Assembly (NCBI GenBank): GCA_003963075.1
Contig: RXJV01000046.1
Coordinates: 1 to 44,708 of the forward strand
Direction of reading: 5' to 3'
Length of the DNA: 44,708 nt
DNA from: Burkholderiales bacterium
GTDB taxonomy: Bacteria > Pseudomonadota > Gammaproteobacteria > Burkholderiales > Burkholderiaceae_C
The notes under the pieces were generated by a model. The model was given only the letters and a program-made list of their open reading frames with translations, ran no database searches and was not told the DNA's origin. Made by a program: the position numbers and the translations under genes. Shown here piece by piece: positions 8,305 through 17,182 of this stretch; the first letter of the stretch is position 1; each line of letters begins with the position of its first letter.

Positions 8305-10007
8305 TGAAACGCCGTGACTTCGCGGCCCTCGGCCTGGGCGCCGTGGCGCTGCCCGCGCTGTCCCATGACGCTGGCTTCGACGCCCTCGCCGAGTCCTTTC
8401 TCGAGGCCTTGTGGAAGCTCGACCCCGATGCCGCCGTCGCGGCCGGCCGCTTCGAGTTCGCGCCCCTGATCACGCCGCCCAGCAATGCGCAACGCCGCAA
8501 GACCGGCAGCTTCCTGAACCTCTGGCTGAACCGTTTCGAGCGCCTGCCCGACGCGCCGCTGAGCACCAGCCAGCGCATGGACCGCACCATGCTGCTGGCC
8601 AAGCTGCGCAGCGACCTGTGGCGGCTGGACGTGCTGAAGGAGTGGTCGTGGAACCCCGCCGAGCACAACCCGGCCGGCCCCATCGACCTGATCCTCAACA
8701 CCGACTGGGCCCCCGAGCAGGCGCGCGTGAAGGCCCTGCACGAGCGGCTCAAGAAGCTGCCGGGCTTCTATGCCGCGGCGCGGGCCAGCCTCAGCAACGT
8801 CACACGCGAGCACACCGAGCTGGCGCTGCAGCAGGCGCCCGGCGTGCTGGCAGTGCTGGACGATGTCGAGTCGCACGCGCAGCAGCTGGGCCTGGGCTCG
8901 CTGATGCGCCCGGACCTCGACGCCGCGCGTGCCGCCGTGGCCGGCTACCAGGCGCACCTGAACAAGCTGCTGCCCACGGCCAGGCGCCCGTGGCGGCTGG
9001 GTGCGGCACTGTATGAGACCAAGTTCGCGCACGACATCCAGTCCGCCCGCAGCGCCCGCGAGACCTATGAGCTCGCACTGGCCCGCCGCGACGAGGTGCT
9101 GGCTAGCATGCACGCCCAGGCCGCGGCGCTGTGGCCCAGCGTGATCGGCGCCGAGCCGCCGCCGGCTGACCGCTTCGCGCTGATCGGCCTCGTGATCGCC
9201 AAGCTCAGCGAGCGGCATGTGAAACGCGAGCGCTTCGTCGACGAGGTCCGCGCGCAGATCCCGCAGCTCGAGGCCTGGGTGCGCGACCACGACCTGCTGA
9301 CGCAAGACCCGGACAAGCCGCTGGCCGTGCGCGAGACACCGGTCTATCAGCGCGGCGTGGCCGTCGCCGGCATCGAGCCGCCGGGGCCCTACCGGCCTCA
9401 GGACAAGACCTATTACAACGTCCTGCCGCTCGACGATCTGTCCGCCGAGGCGGCCGAGAGCAGCCTGCGCGAATACAACCACTGGATCCTGCAGATCCTC
9501 AACATCCACGAGGCCATTCCGGGCCACTACACCCAGCTCGTCTATGCCAACCGCGCGCCGAGCAAGGTCAAGGCCCTGTTCGGCAACGGCGCCATGGTGG
9601 AGGGCTGGGCCGTCTACGGCGAGCGCATGATGATCGAGAGCGGCTACGGCGCCTCGCCCGAGATGACGCTGATGTACGGCAAGCTTCATCTGCGCACGGT
9701 GACCAACACCCTGCTCGACTACAGCGTCCATGTGCTGGGCATGAACGAGGCCGACGCGCTGGACCTGCTGATGCGCCAGGCCTTCCAGACCGAGCGCGAG
9801 GCCAGGGGCAAGTGGCGCCGTGTGCAGCTGACCTCGGTGCAGCTCACCAGTTACTTCAGCGGCTACAGCGAGATCTATGCGCTGCGCGAGCGGCTCAAGG
9901 CCAAGGCGGGTCCGGCGGGCTTCAACCTGAAGGCCTTCCACGAGCAGTTCCTTGGCTACGGCAGCGCGCCGGTGCGCTTGATCGCGGCCGAGATGCTCAA
10001 GACCTGA
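8301..10007 (+). CDS. DUF885 family zinc metallopeptidase-like exported protein
   Basis: A 568-aa DUF885 protein. The N-terminus MMKRRDFAALGLGAVALPA looks like a twin-arginine export signal, so the protein is probably folded and then sent to the periplasm. The zinc motif HEAIPGH is at residues 403-409 and the downstream acidic ligand region is EGWAVYGE at 434-441, the pattern of the M32/DUF885 gluzincin group. Substrate unknown, presumably peptides. The start ATG overlaps the gshB stop; a second ATG at 8304 is equally possible. The next gene begins 44 nt after the stop with its own -10-like box, so it may have a separate promoter. Confidence 0.85.
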   Translation: MMKRRDFAALGLGAVALPALSHDAGFDALAESFLEALWKLDPDAAVAAGRFEFAPLITPPSNAQRRKTGSFLNLWLNRFERLPDAPLSTSQRMDRTMLLAKLRSDLWRLDVLKEWSWNPAEHNPAGPIDLILNTDWAPEQARVKALHERLKKLPGFYAAARASLSNVTREHTELALQQAPGVLAVLDDVESHAQQLGLGSLMRPDLDAARAAVAGYQAHLNKLLPTARRPWRLGAALYETKFAHDIQSARSARETYELALARRDEVLASMHAQAAALWPSVIGAEPPPADRFALIGLVIAKLSERHVKRERFVDEVRAQIPQLEAWVRDHDLLTQDPDKPLAVRETPVYQRGVAVAGIEPPGPYRPQDKTYYNVLPLDDLSAEAAESSLREYNHWILQILNIHEAIPGHYTQLVYANRAPSKVKALFGNGAMVEGWAVYGERMMIESGYGASPEMTLMYGKLHLRTVTNTLLDYSVHVLGMNEADALDLLMRQAFQTEREARGKWRRVQLTSVQLTSYFSGYSEIYALRERLKAKAGPAGFNLKAFHEQFLGYGSAPVRLIAAEMLKT

Positions 10008-10018
10008 CCCGCGCCGAT

Positions 10019-10024
10019 TAGCAT
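10019..10024 (+). promoter_or_regulatory. -10 box upstream of the TPR/HELTH gene
   Basis: TAGCAT lies 27 nt before the ATG at 10052, and a GGAG Shine-Dalgarno (10040-10043) is 8 nt before that ATG. This suggests an ordinary short-leader transcript starting between the DUF885 gene and this one. The -35 is not recognisable. Confidence 0.35.
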
Positions 10025-10051
10025 CGGCGCTCCACACCTGGAGCTGCCCGG

Positions 10052-12472
10052 ATGCCTTGGCGCCACCTGATCCTCTCGCTCGCCGCCTGCCTGACCCTGA
10101 GCGCCGCTCGCGCGGCCACCGACACCGCCGCGCTGCAGGCCCTGCTGACCGCACAGCGCTACGCCGCCGCCCAGGCCGAGATGGACGCGCTGCTGCGGGC
10201 ACCGCGGCCCGACGCGGCGCAGCGCGGCCTGATCTATCAATGGCTGTTTGCCCGCGATGACGGCGCGGCCATCGACCGCCGCACCCGCGGCGCGCTGAGC
10301 GATGCCGGGGCCGAGGCCGTCGACCTGCTGGCGGCCGGGCGCCTCGCGCTGGAGCGGCGCGACTTCGAGCGTGCCCGCCTGGGCTTCGAGCGCGCGCTGC
10401 AGCGGGCCACGCGCCCCGCCGACCGGGCCCAGGCGCTGCGCGGCCTGGGCCAGCGCCACTACCAGCTGCGCGAGTTCGACGCCTCGTTGAAGCGCCTGGA
10501 AGAAGGCCTCGCCGCCGAGCGCACCGCGGACGGCCACGCCGCGCTGGCCGACACGCTGATCCGGCTCGGCCGCACCGACGACGCCATCGCCGCCGCTGAG
10601 GCCGCCGTCGCGCTGAACCCGCACCACGAGATGGCCCACTACCTGCTCGGCAACGGCTATGCGCGCGAGAACTACACCCAGTTGGCGGCCCGCCTGGGTG
10701 ACGGCTTCGCGCCGCTGATGGCCGATGTGCGCCGTGCCTCCGATGCCTTCGAGCGGGGCAACTTCGACCAGGCGCTCGACCTCAGCCTGGCCGTGCTGGC
10801 GCGCTGCCCGCAACTGGGCCGGGCCCATGCCATCGCGGCCAAGGCGCTGGAGTCACAGCGCTTCGCCGTCGACGTGCACCGTGCCGACTACGAACGCCGC
10901 TTCGCCGCCACGCCCATGCCGGTCGTGCCGGGTATCGAGCGCTATGTGCTGAACTGGAAGGACCTGTCGCCCCGCCACCAGAAACGCGTGGCCCTCTCGG
11001 TGGCGCCATGGAAGGCCTTCATCCCGGTGCTCATCGAGGGCGGCGCCACGCACTTCATCAAGCCGATGTGGATGCGCCTGTCCGAAACACCCCAGGCCCA
11101 GGCCCTCAAGGACGCCCGCATCGACTACGACTCGCGGCTCTGGGACGATGTGCGCGGCATGGGCGGCCACTTCACGGTCACCGGCATCGAGGACGTCGAG
11201 CGCAGCATCTTCGACAAGTACAACACCGTGCTGCATGAGCTGACCCACCAGGTGCACGGCGTGATGACCGCCGACCAGGCACGCCGGATCGAGGCCCTCT
11301 ACCAGCAGGCCAAGGCGCGCGACGCCAAGGCGGCCGACAAGGCCAATGCCGGCTTTTTGTCGCGCTACGCGGGCGGTTCGGTCTGGGAGTATTTCGCCGA
11401 GGGCGCCAACGCCGAGGCCTCGCCGCGGCGCGACGCCTACGACGGCCGCGAGATCGTGCGCGAGCGCCTGATCGCGATCGACCCGGCCCTGCGCGCCTTT
11501 GTGCGGCGCTCGTTCGCGCAGCGCGACACCCGCGCCAGCCTGCCGGTCGCCCTGGTCGGCGCCGGCAACCAGAAGCTGGAGGACGGCCGGCTCGACGACG
11601 CGACCCCGCTGTTCGAGCGCGCAATGCGGCTCGCCCCCGACGACGAAAGCGCGCTGGCCGCACGGCTCTACGCGCTGGCGCTGCAGGGCCAGGGCGATGC
11701 AGCGAAAACCCTGGCCGCCCGCGCGCTGGCCAAGCATCCGGGCAGCGGCACGCTGCGGGTCAGCGCGGCCGACGCGCTCTGGCACGGCGGCGCGCCGCTG
11801 CACACCGCGGTGCTGCCGCTGCTGAGCGAAGGGCTGGCGGGCCTGACCGGCGAAGACGCCTTCCGCGTCAACCTCGCACTGGCCGACCACCACCGCCGCC
11901 TGGGCGATGTGCCGAAGGCGCTGGCGGCCTACCAGGCCGTGCTGGCCTACCAGGCCGACCAGCCCGAGGCGCTGTGGGGCCGCGCCGCCACGCTGGCCCT
12001 GGACGGCCGCTGGGACGAATCCTTCACGCAGTACGACGCGGTGCTGCGCCTGCGCACCGGCCTGGTGCCGCTGCGGCGTGACTACGCGCTGGACCTGCTG
12101 CGCGCCGGCCGCACCGACGCGGCCCGCGCGCAGCTGAAGGAGGCGCTGATCCTCGACCCACGCGACCCCGATCTGCGTGCGCTGCAGGCCTGGCTGGCGC
12201 TGATCGACGGCGATGCGGGCGCCGCGCGGCGCGGCGCCGAGGAGGCCCTCGTGCTCGGCCCCTGGAGCGACCTGGCCGCCATCGTCCACGCGGCCGCGCT
12301 GCGCGCCCTGGGGCAGGGCGAGGCGGCCGAGCTGGCGCTGGCGCCGCTGCGTCAGCGCATCGCCACCCAGGCCGGGCCGCATTACATCTACCGCCCGGAC
12401 AAGTCGGCCTGGGTCTCGGTGCATCAGCTGCCGGCCCAGGAACGGCGCGTGATGGAGCAACTGCTGCGGTGA
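10052..12472 (+). CDS. TPR protein with internal HELTH metallopeptidase motif
   Basis: An 806-aa exported protein (signal peptide residues 1-21, cut near ARA/AT). TPR-like helical repeats fill about residues 25-270 and again about 500-790. Between them lies an unrelated domain with HELTH at residues 395-399 and EYFAE at 446-450, a spacing and sequence typical of gluzincin zinc peptidases, reminiscent of the lethal-factor-like (ATLF) fold. I infer a periplasmic zinc peptidase held between two protein-binding superhelices. The gene has a GGAG ribosome site. Its stop overlaps the GTG start of the FUSC gene, so the two are translationally coupled. I do not recognise a named homologue; substrate and partners are unknown. 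Confidence 0.75.
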   Translation: MPWRHLILSLAACLTLSAARAATDTAALQALLTAQRYAAAQAEMDALLRAPRPDAAQRGLIYQWLFARDDGAAIDRRTRGALSDAGAEAVDLLAAGRLALERRDFERARLGFERALQRATRPADRAQALRGLGQRHYQLREFDASLKRLEEGLAAERTADGHAALADTLIRLGRTDDAIAAAEAAVALNPHHEMAHYLLGNGYARENYTQLAARLGDGFAPLMADVRRASDAFERGNFDQALDLSLAVLARCPQLGRAHAIAAKALESQRFAVDVHRADYERRFAATPMPVVPGIERYVLNWKDLSPRHQKRVALSVAPWKAFIPVLIEGGATHFIKPMWMRLSETPQAQALKDARIDYDSRLWDDVRGMGGHFTVTGIEDVERSIFDKYNTVLHELTHQVHGVMTADQARRIEALYQQAKARDAKAADKANAGFLSRYAGGSVWEYFAEGANAEASPRRDAYDGREIVRERLIAIDPALRAFVRRSFAQRDTRASLPVALVGAGNQKLEDGRLDDATPLFERAMRLAPDDESALAARLYALALQGQGDAAKTLAARALAKHPGSGTLRVSAADALWHGGAPLHTAVLPLLSEGLAGLTGEDAFRVNLALADHHRRLGDVPKALAAYQAVLAYQADQPEALWGRAATLALDGRWDESFTQYDAVLRLRTGLVPLRRDYALDLLRAGRTDAARAQLKEALILDPRDPDLRALQAWLALIDGDAGAARRGAEEALVLGPWSDLAAIVHAAALRALGQGEAAELALAPLRQRIATQAGPHYIYRPDKSAWVSVHQLPAQERRVMEQLLR

Positions 12473-14595
12473 GAGCCTGGCTGCGGCGCCTTGAAGCGGC
12501 CCATCTGAACGGGCTCAGCGTGGCGCTGGGCGTCACGTTCACGCATGCGCTGGTGGGCGCCGGGTTCGGTGAGACCGCGGGCCTGGCGGCGGTGGGCGGC
12601 GCGGTCTGCGCCAGCCTGATGGACCTGCCCAACCCGCCGCAGCGCGTGCTGTCGCGCGTGCTGCCGGCCGCCGCCGCCGCCGGGCTGGTGACGCTGCTGG
12701 TCGGGCTGGCGGACGGGTCCCTGGCCCTGACCTTGGCCTTGATCGCCGTGGTGGGATTCCTGTCGCTGATGACCCTGGCCTGGGGGCTGCGCGCCGGGCC
12801 GCTGTCGTTCTCGCCGGTGGTGGCCCTGGTGTTCGCGATGGCCTGGGACCGCACCGCCGGCAGCACCTCACCCGGCATGCATGCGCTGTGGGTGGGGCTG
12901 GGGGGCGCGGTCTATGCGCTGTGGGCACGGCTGTCCGCGGTGCTGCTGCGGCGCCGCTACCGCGAGCTGGCGCTGGTCGCCGCGCTGCGCGCCACGGTGC
13001 AGCGCATGCGTTCGCGCGCGGCGCGCATCGCGCTGGCCGTCGGGCCCGACGAAGCCCGCATCCGTGCCTCCATTGCCGACGATGTCGTGCTGGCCGAGGC
13101 ACTGCAGGCCGCGCGCGACCAGGTCTTTGCCGCCCGCCCGTCACGCCACAGCCGGCGCCAGACCGACCTGCTGCTGGCCCTGATCGAGCTGCGCGACCTG
13201 CTGCTGGCAAGCCGGCTGGACACCGAGGGCCTGGGCCAGGACTTCCCGGGCCGCCAGTGGCGCTCGGCCCTGGCCGATGCGCTGCGCCAGCTGGCCGATG
13301 TGCTGGCGGCGCTGGCCGACACGCTGAGCGATGGACGCCCGCTGCAGCCGGTGTCCGCCGCCGTCTGGCGCGAGCAGCTGGCCGCACGCCTGGCCGATGT
13401 GCAGGCGCCGCCCGGCGACGACCGTGCCCACCTGGTCTCGGCGCTCGAGATCCGGGTCGGGCACATGATGGACGACGTCTGCGCGATGGTCGGCCGGCAG
13501 GCCCGCACCGACGACCCCGACAGCCCCTGGACGCCCGAGAAGCTGGCGCATTTCGTGTCGCCCGAGGGCTGGCCACTGGCGGCGCTGAAAGCCCACCTGA
13601 CGCTGCAGTCGAGCGTCATGCGGCACGCGCTGCGCTCCGCGCTGGCCCTGACCCTGGCCTACGCGCTGGGCGCGGCCCTGCCCTGGGCGGCCCACCCCTT
13701 CTGGCTGATGCTCAGCGTGGCCGTGGTGCTGCGCGGCAACCTGGAACAGACGCTGTCGCGCCGCAACGAACGCATCGTCGGCACGATACAGGGCTGCCTG
13801 CTGGTGTTGCTGCTGGCCCAGGTGAATTCGGTGCCGCTGCTGAGCCTGTGCTTCGTCGCTGCCGTGGGCATCGCGCATGCCTATGTGAACCGCCGCTACC
13901 GCGTCGCGGCGACGGCGGCCACGCTGATGGCCCTGCTGCAGCCGCTGATGCTGGCGCCCGGCAGCGACCCGGCGGTGGGCGAACGCCTGGCCGACACGCT
14001 GATCGGCGCCGCGCTGGCCTGGCTGTTCAGCTTCGTGCTGCCGTCCTGGGAGCGTGCCGCGCTGCCGCGCCTGGCCGGCCAGCTGCGCGCCGCCCTGGCC
14101 CGGCATGCCGACCACATGCTGCGCTGGGTGCCCAGTGCCGAGGAGCAGCTGGCCCAGCGCCTGAGCCGCCAGCAGGCCTATGCCGCGCTGGCGGCGCTGG
14201 CGGGTGCCGCGCAGCGCACCCGGGTCGAGCCCGAACATGTGCGCCTGCCCGATGCGGAGATCGAGGCCGCGCTCAGCCATGGCTACCGTCTGATGGCCCT
14301 GCTGGGCGCGGTGCAGCACCAGGTGCGCCGGCGCAGCGAGCGCCTGGACGCCGGCCAGGCCGAGCAGGCGCTGCCCCAGGCCCGCGCCGATTGCATGGCC
14401 CTGCTGCAGCGTGAGGCCGTGGCCGGCGCCCTGCCGGCCGAGCCGCCGGATGCCGAGGCCGGCCGCTGGCCGGAACATCGCGGCCAGCGCGACCTGACGC
14501 CCTGGCTGCTGCGCCGCCTCAGGCTGTGCCGCATCGAAGCGCGCGAACTGGTCGCGGCGCTGGACCGACTTCAACCCGCCGGAGACCCGCCATGA
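12469..14595 (+). CDS. FUSC-family inner-membrane transporter (YccS/YhfK-like)
   Basis: A 708-aa membrane protein of the FUSC (fusaric acid/aromatic acid exporter) superfamily. It has the duplicated layout of the family: a hydrophobic block over residues 1-160, a long soluble helical region, a second hydrophobic block near 385-525 that includes HPFWLMLSVAVVLRGNLEQTLSRRNERIVGT, and a soluble C-terminal region. Such proteins are thought to export aromatic or other toxic acids. The GTG start overlaps the preceding stop (GTGA) and the stop overlaps the frmA start (ATGA), placing it in the middle of a tightly coupled TPR/HELTH - FUSC - frmA operon. Confidence 0.85.
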   Translation: MRAWLRRLEAAHLNGLSVALGVTFTHALVGAGFGETAGLAAVGGAVCASLMDLPNPPQRVLSRVLPAAAAAGLVTLLVGLADGSLALTLALIAVVGFLSLMTLAWGLRAGPLSFSPVVALVFAMAWDRTAGSTSPGMHALWVGLGGAVYALWARLSAVLLRRRYRELALVAALRATVQRMRSRAARIALAVGPDEARIRASIADDVVLAEALQAARDQVFAARPSRHSRRQTDLLLALIELRDLLLASRLDTEGLGQDFPGRQWRSALADALRQLADVLAALADTLSDGRPLQPVSAAVWREQLAARLADVQAPPGDDRAHLVSALEIRVGHMMDDVCAMVGRQARTDDPDSPWTPEKLAHFVSPEGWPLAALKAHLTLQSSVMRHALRSALALTLAYALGAALPWAAHPFWLMLSVAVVLRGNLEQTLSRRNERIVGTIQGCLLVLLLAQVNSVPLLSLCFVAAVGIAHAYVNRRYRVAATAATLMALLQPLMLAPGSDPAVGERLADTLIGAALAWLFSFVLPSWERAALPRLAGQLRAALARHADHMLRWVPSAEEQLAQRLSRQQAYAALAALAGAAQRTRVEPEHVRLPDAEIEAALSHGYRLMALLGAVQHQVRRRSERLDAGQAEQALPQARADCMALLQREAVAGALPAEPPDAEAGRWPEHRGQRDLTPWLLRRLRLCRIEARELVAALDRLQPAGDPP

Positions 14596-15698
14596 GCATC
14601 CAAACCCGCGCCGCCGTCGCCTGGAGGGCCGGCGCCCCGCTGAGCATCGAGACCCTGGACCTGCAAGGCCCGCAGGACGGCGAAGTCCTCGTCGAAATCA
14701 AGGCCACCGGCATCTGCCACACCGACGAGTACACCCTGTCCGGCGCCGACCCCGAGGGCCTGTTCCCAGCGGTGCTGGGCCACGAGGGCGCGGGCGTGGT
14801 GCTGGAGAGCAGGGTGCCGTGGCTCAAGCCCGGCGACCATGTGATCCCGCTCTACACGCCCGAATGCCGCGAGTGCAAGTTTTGCCTAAGCCGCAAGACC
14901 AACCTCTGCCAGGCCATCCGCGCCACGCAGGGCAAGGGCCTGATGCCCAACGGCAGCTCGCGCTTCAGCCTCAATGGCGAGCCGATCTTCCACTACATGG
15001 GCACCAGCACGTTCTCCAACCACATCGTCGTGCCCGGCATTGCGCTGGCCAAGATCCGGCCGGATGCGCCCTTCGACACCGTCTGCTACATCGGCTGCGG
15101 CGTGACCACCGGCGTCGGCGCGGTGCTGTTCACGGCCAAGGTGGAGGCGGGCGCGAACGTCGTCGTGTTCGGCCTGGGCGGCATCGGCCTGAACGTGATC
15201 CAGGGCGCCAAGATGGTGGGCGCCAACAAGATCATCGGCGTGGACATCAACCCGGCCCGCGAGGCGATGGCGCGCAGGTTCGGCATGACGGACTTCGTGA
15301 ACCCCAAGGACGTGCCCAACGTGGTGGACCACCTCGTGCAGCTGACCGACGGAGGGGCGGACTATTCCTTCGAATGCGTCGGCAACGTGCAGCTGATGCG
15401 CCAGGCACTGGAGTGCACGCACAAGGGCTGGGGCCGCAGCATCATCATCGGCGTGGCGCCGGCCGGGGCCGAGATCTCGACGCGGCCGTTCCAACTGGTG
15501 ACGGGGCGGAAGTGGGAAGGCTCGGCCTTTGGCGGTGCGCGGGGGCGCACGGACGTGCCCAGGATCGTCGACTGGTACATGGACGGCAAGCTGCGCATCG
15601 ATGAGCTGATCACGCACAAGCTGAAGCTGGAGCAGATCAACGAGGGGTTTGAGTTGATGCGGCGGGGGGAGTCGATCCGCTCGGTGGTCGAGTTCTGA
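14592..15698 (+). CDS. frmA: S-(hydroxymethyl)glutathione dehydrogenase / class III alcohol dehydrogenase
   Basis: A 368-aa zinc enzyme that oxidises S-hydroxymethylglutathione (the spontaneous formaldehyde-glutathione adduct) to S-formylglutathione with NAD+, and can reduce S-nitrosoglutathione. It shows the catalytic zinc ligand segment CHTDEYTLSGADPEG, GHEGAG, the four-cysteine structural zinc loop (CRECKFCLSRKTNLC) and the Rossmann loop GLGGIGLNVIQGA. The ATG at 14592 has GGAG at 14581-14584 and overlaps the stop of the FUSC gene. Its usual partner fghA lies downstream but is separated by a 620-bp gap occupied by a palindromic element. Confidence 0.96.
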   Translation: MSIQTRAAVAWRAGAPLSIETLDLQGPQDGEVLVEIKATGICHTDEYTLSGADPEGLFPAVLGHEGAGVVLESRVPWLKPGDHVIPLYTPECRECKFCLSRKTNLCQAIRATQGKGLMPNGSSRFSLNGEPIFHYMGTSTFSNHIVVPGIALAKIRPDAPFDTVCYIGCGVTTGVGAVLFTAKVEAGANVVVFGLGGIGLNVIQGAKMVGANKIIGVDINPAREAMARRFGMTDFVNPKDVPNVVDHLVQLTDGGADYSFECVGNVQLMRQALECTHKGWGRSIIIGVAPAGAEISTRPFQLVTGRKWEGSAFGGARGRTDVPRIVDWYMDGKLRIDELITHKLKLEQINEGFELMRRGESIRSVVEF

Positions 15699-15759
15699 GT
15701 TTGAGGGTTGCGGGGTTGCTGGGTTGATGTGTGGCAGCCGAGCGCCTGCTCGCGGCTTT

Positions 15760-15921
15760 GCCGGGAGTCCGCCCCGGCGGGCGGGTAACTTTCTTCTGCG
15801 GCGCCAGAAGAAAGTCACCAAAGAAGAGGCGCTGAACCGCATCCCATCACCAGCCCGGCAACGACAGCGCGCGAAAACACGCTTCAGCCTGTTGCCCCGA
15901 AGCGAGCCGCTGCGCTCTCGC
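15760..15921 (-). repeat. Hairpin-bearing intergenic repeat, copy B (left arm)
   Basis: Left arm of the composite palindrome and the same family as copies A and C, oriented on the minus strand. Its hairpin occupies 15784-15819 with 15-nt arms and a 6-nt loop. Read on the minus strand the arms are GGTGACTTTCTTCTG and CAGAAGAAAGTTACC, with a single G.T (G-U) wobble. Confidence 0.65.
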
Positions 15922-16080
15922 GTCTGACTTGTGACGAGCACCAGGCATCGCCCCACCGGCCCGTCCGACGCGCGGCTGCACGCCGTGCTCACCAGCCATC
16001 CAAACCCCATGCAGCGCCGGCGTGCAGCCGCGCGTTAAGCGGGATACCGGTCCGAGCTGTAGCGATCTGGACAAGTGGTG

Positions 16081-16243
16081 GGCGAGAGCGCAGCGGCTCG
16101 CTTCGGCCCGGGATGGCGCGGCGTGTTTTCGCGCGCCGGTGACGGCGCCGTGATGCCCGGATGCGGTTCAGCGCCTCTCTTTTGGTGACTTTTCTCTGGC
16201 GCGACAGAGAAAAGTTACCCCGCCGCCGGGCGGGACTCCCGGC
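16081..16243 (+). repeat. Hairpin-bearing intergenic repeat, copy C (right arm)
   Basis: Right arm of the composite palindrome, plus-strand orientation. Its hairpin spans 16184-16219 with arms GGTGACTTTTCTCTG and CAGAGAAAAGTTACC. Compared with copy B two neighbouring base pairs are swapped (C-G to T-A and T-A to C-G), so pairing is kept although both arms changed. Confidence 0.65.
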
Positions 16244-16318
16244 AATTCCCCGAGCAGCCGCACGCCCCGCAAAAGCCTCCAAACTGCACGCACACCCAAG
16301 CGACGCACACAGCAAAAC

Positions 16319-17146
16319 ATGCAGACCCTCTCCGAACACCTCACCTTCGGCGGCACCCAACGCTTCCTCCAGCACGAGTCCACCACCATCGGCCTGCCGA
16401 TGCGCTTCGGCCTCTACCTGCCGCCCGAGCCGAAGGCGCTGCTCGTGTTCCTCGCCGGCCTCACCTGCACCGAAGAAACCTTCGCGATCAAGGCCGGCGC
16501 GCAGCGGCTGGCCAGTACGCTGGGCCTGGCGCTGCTGACGCCCGACACCAGCCCGCGCGGTGCCGGCGCGCCCGGCGAGGCGGACCACTGGGACTTCGGT
16601 GTCGGCGCCGGCTTCTACCTCGATGCCACGCAGCCGCCCTGGGCCCGGCACTGGCGCATGGAGAGCTACCTCGTCGACGAGCTGATCCCCCTCGTGCAGC
16701 AGCACACCGGCCTGACCGCCACCGGCCTGTGCGGCCACTCGATGGGCGGCCACGGCGCGCTGACGCTGGCGCTGCGCCACCCAGGGCGCTTCCGGTCGCT
16801 GTCGGCGCTGGCGCCCATCGCTGCCCCCACGCAGTGCCCCTGGGGCCACAAGGCCTTCGCCGGCTACCTGGGCGACGACCGCGCCGCCTGGGCCGCGCAC
16901 GACGCCAGCGCGCTGATGCGCCAGCAGGCCACCGCGCCCTACCCGCAGGGCCTGCTGATCGACCAGGGCCTGGCCGACAAGTTCCTCGCCGAGCAATTGC
17001 ACCCCGAAGCCTTCGAGGCCGCCTGCGCCACGGTGGGCCAGCCGCTCACGCTGCGCCGCCACCCGGGCTATGACCACGGCTACTACTTCGTCGCCAGCGT
17101 CATCGACGACCACCTGCGCCACCACGCGGCGGCGCTCTGCGGCTGA
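16319..17146 (+). CDS. fghA: S-formylglutathione hydrolase
   Basis: A 275-aa cytoplasmic esterase-D family serine hydrolase that splits S-formylglutathione into formate and glutathione, the step after FrmA. The nucleophile is Ser141 in GHSMGGHG. The Asp lies in the GLADKFL segment and the His in HPGYDHGYYF. The FLAGLTCTEETFAIKAGAQR block is diagnostic of the family. Length is normal. The palindromic element ends only 61 bp upstream of its ATG, so its promoter or cotranscription with frmA has probably been altered by the insertion. The amidase gene follows after 36 nt. Confidence 0.96.
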   Translation: MQTLSEHLTFGGTQRFLQHESTTIGLPMRFGLYLPPEPKALLVFLAGLTCTEETFAIKAGAQRLASTLGLALLTPDTSPRGAGAPGEADHWDFGVGAGFYLDATQPPWARHWRMESYLVDELIPLVQQHTGLTATGLCGHSMGGHGALTLALRHPGRFRSLSALAPIAAPTQCPWGHKAFAGYLGDDRAAWAAHDASALMRQQATAPYPQGLLIDQGLADKFLAEQLHPEAFEAACATVGQPLTLRRHPGYDHGYYFVASVIDDHLRHHAAALCG

Positions 17147-17169
17147 GGCCAGCCGGCCCCGTGCCACGC

Positions 17170-17175
17170 TAGCAT
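17170..17175 (+). promoter_or_regulatory. -10 box of the Nit1-like gene, leaderless spacing
   Basis: TAGCAT ends 7 nt before the ATG at 17183 and no Shine-Dalgarno sequence is present, which fits a leaderless or near-leaderless transcript. Confidence 0.4.
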
Positions 17176-17182
17176 CGGCAAC

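Larger units (their letters stand above)
15746..16257. mobile_element. 512-bp composite palindromic element between frmA and fghA
   Basis: The gap between frmA and fghA is a large imperfect palindrome. The outer arms begin CTGCTCG (15746) and end CGAGCAG (16257). Inside are inverted repeat copies B and C. At the centre a perfect 17-bp inverted repeat (15969-15985 and 16018-16034, CGCGCGGCTGCACGCCG and its complement) flanks 32 nt. All nested pairs, including the two hairpins, share one centre at 16001.5, so the arms are co-linear to the base. No transposase is encoded. It resembles a non-autonomous palindromic (MITE-like) element; classification as mobile is inference. Confidence 0.6.

Noticed and set aside
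16161-16538. A 125-codon open frame running from the repeat into fghA
   Set aside because: It overlaps fghA in another frame, and its N-terminal part is the hairpin repeat translated. Similar short 'proteins' are probably annotation artefacts of this repeat.
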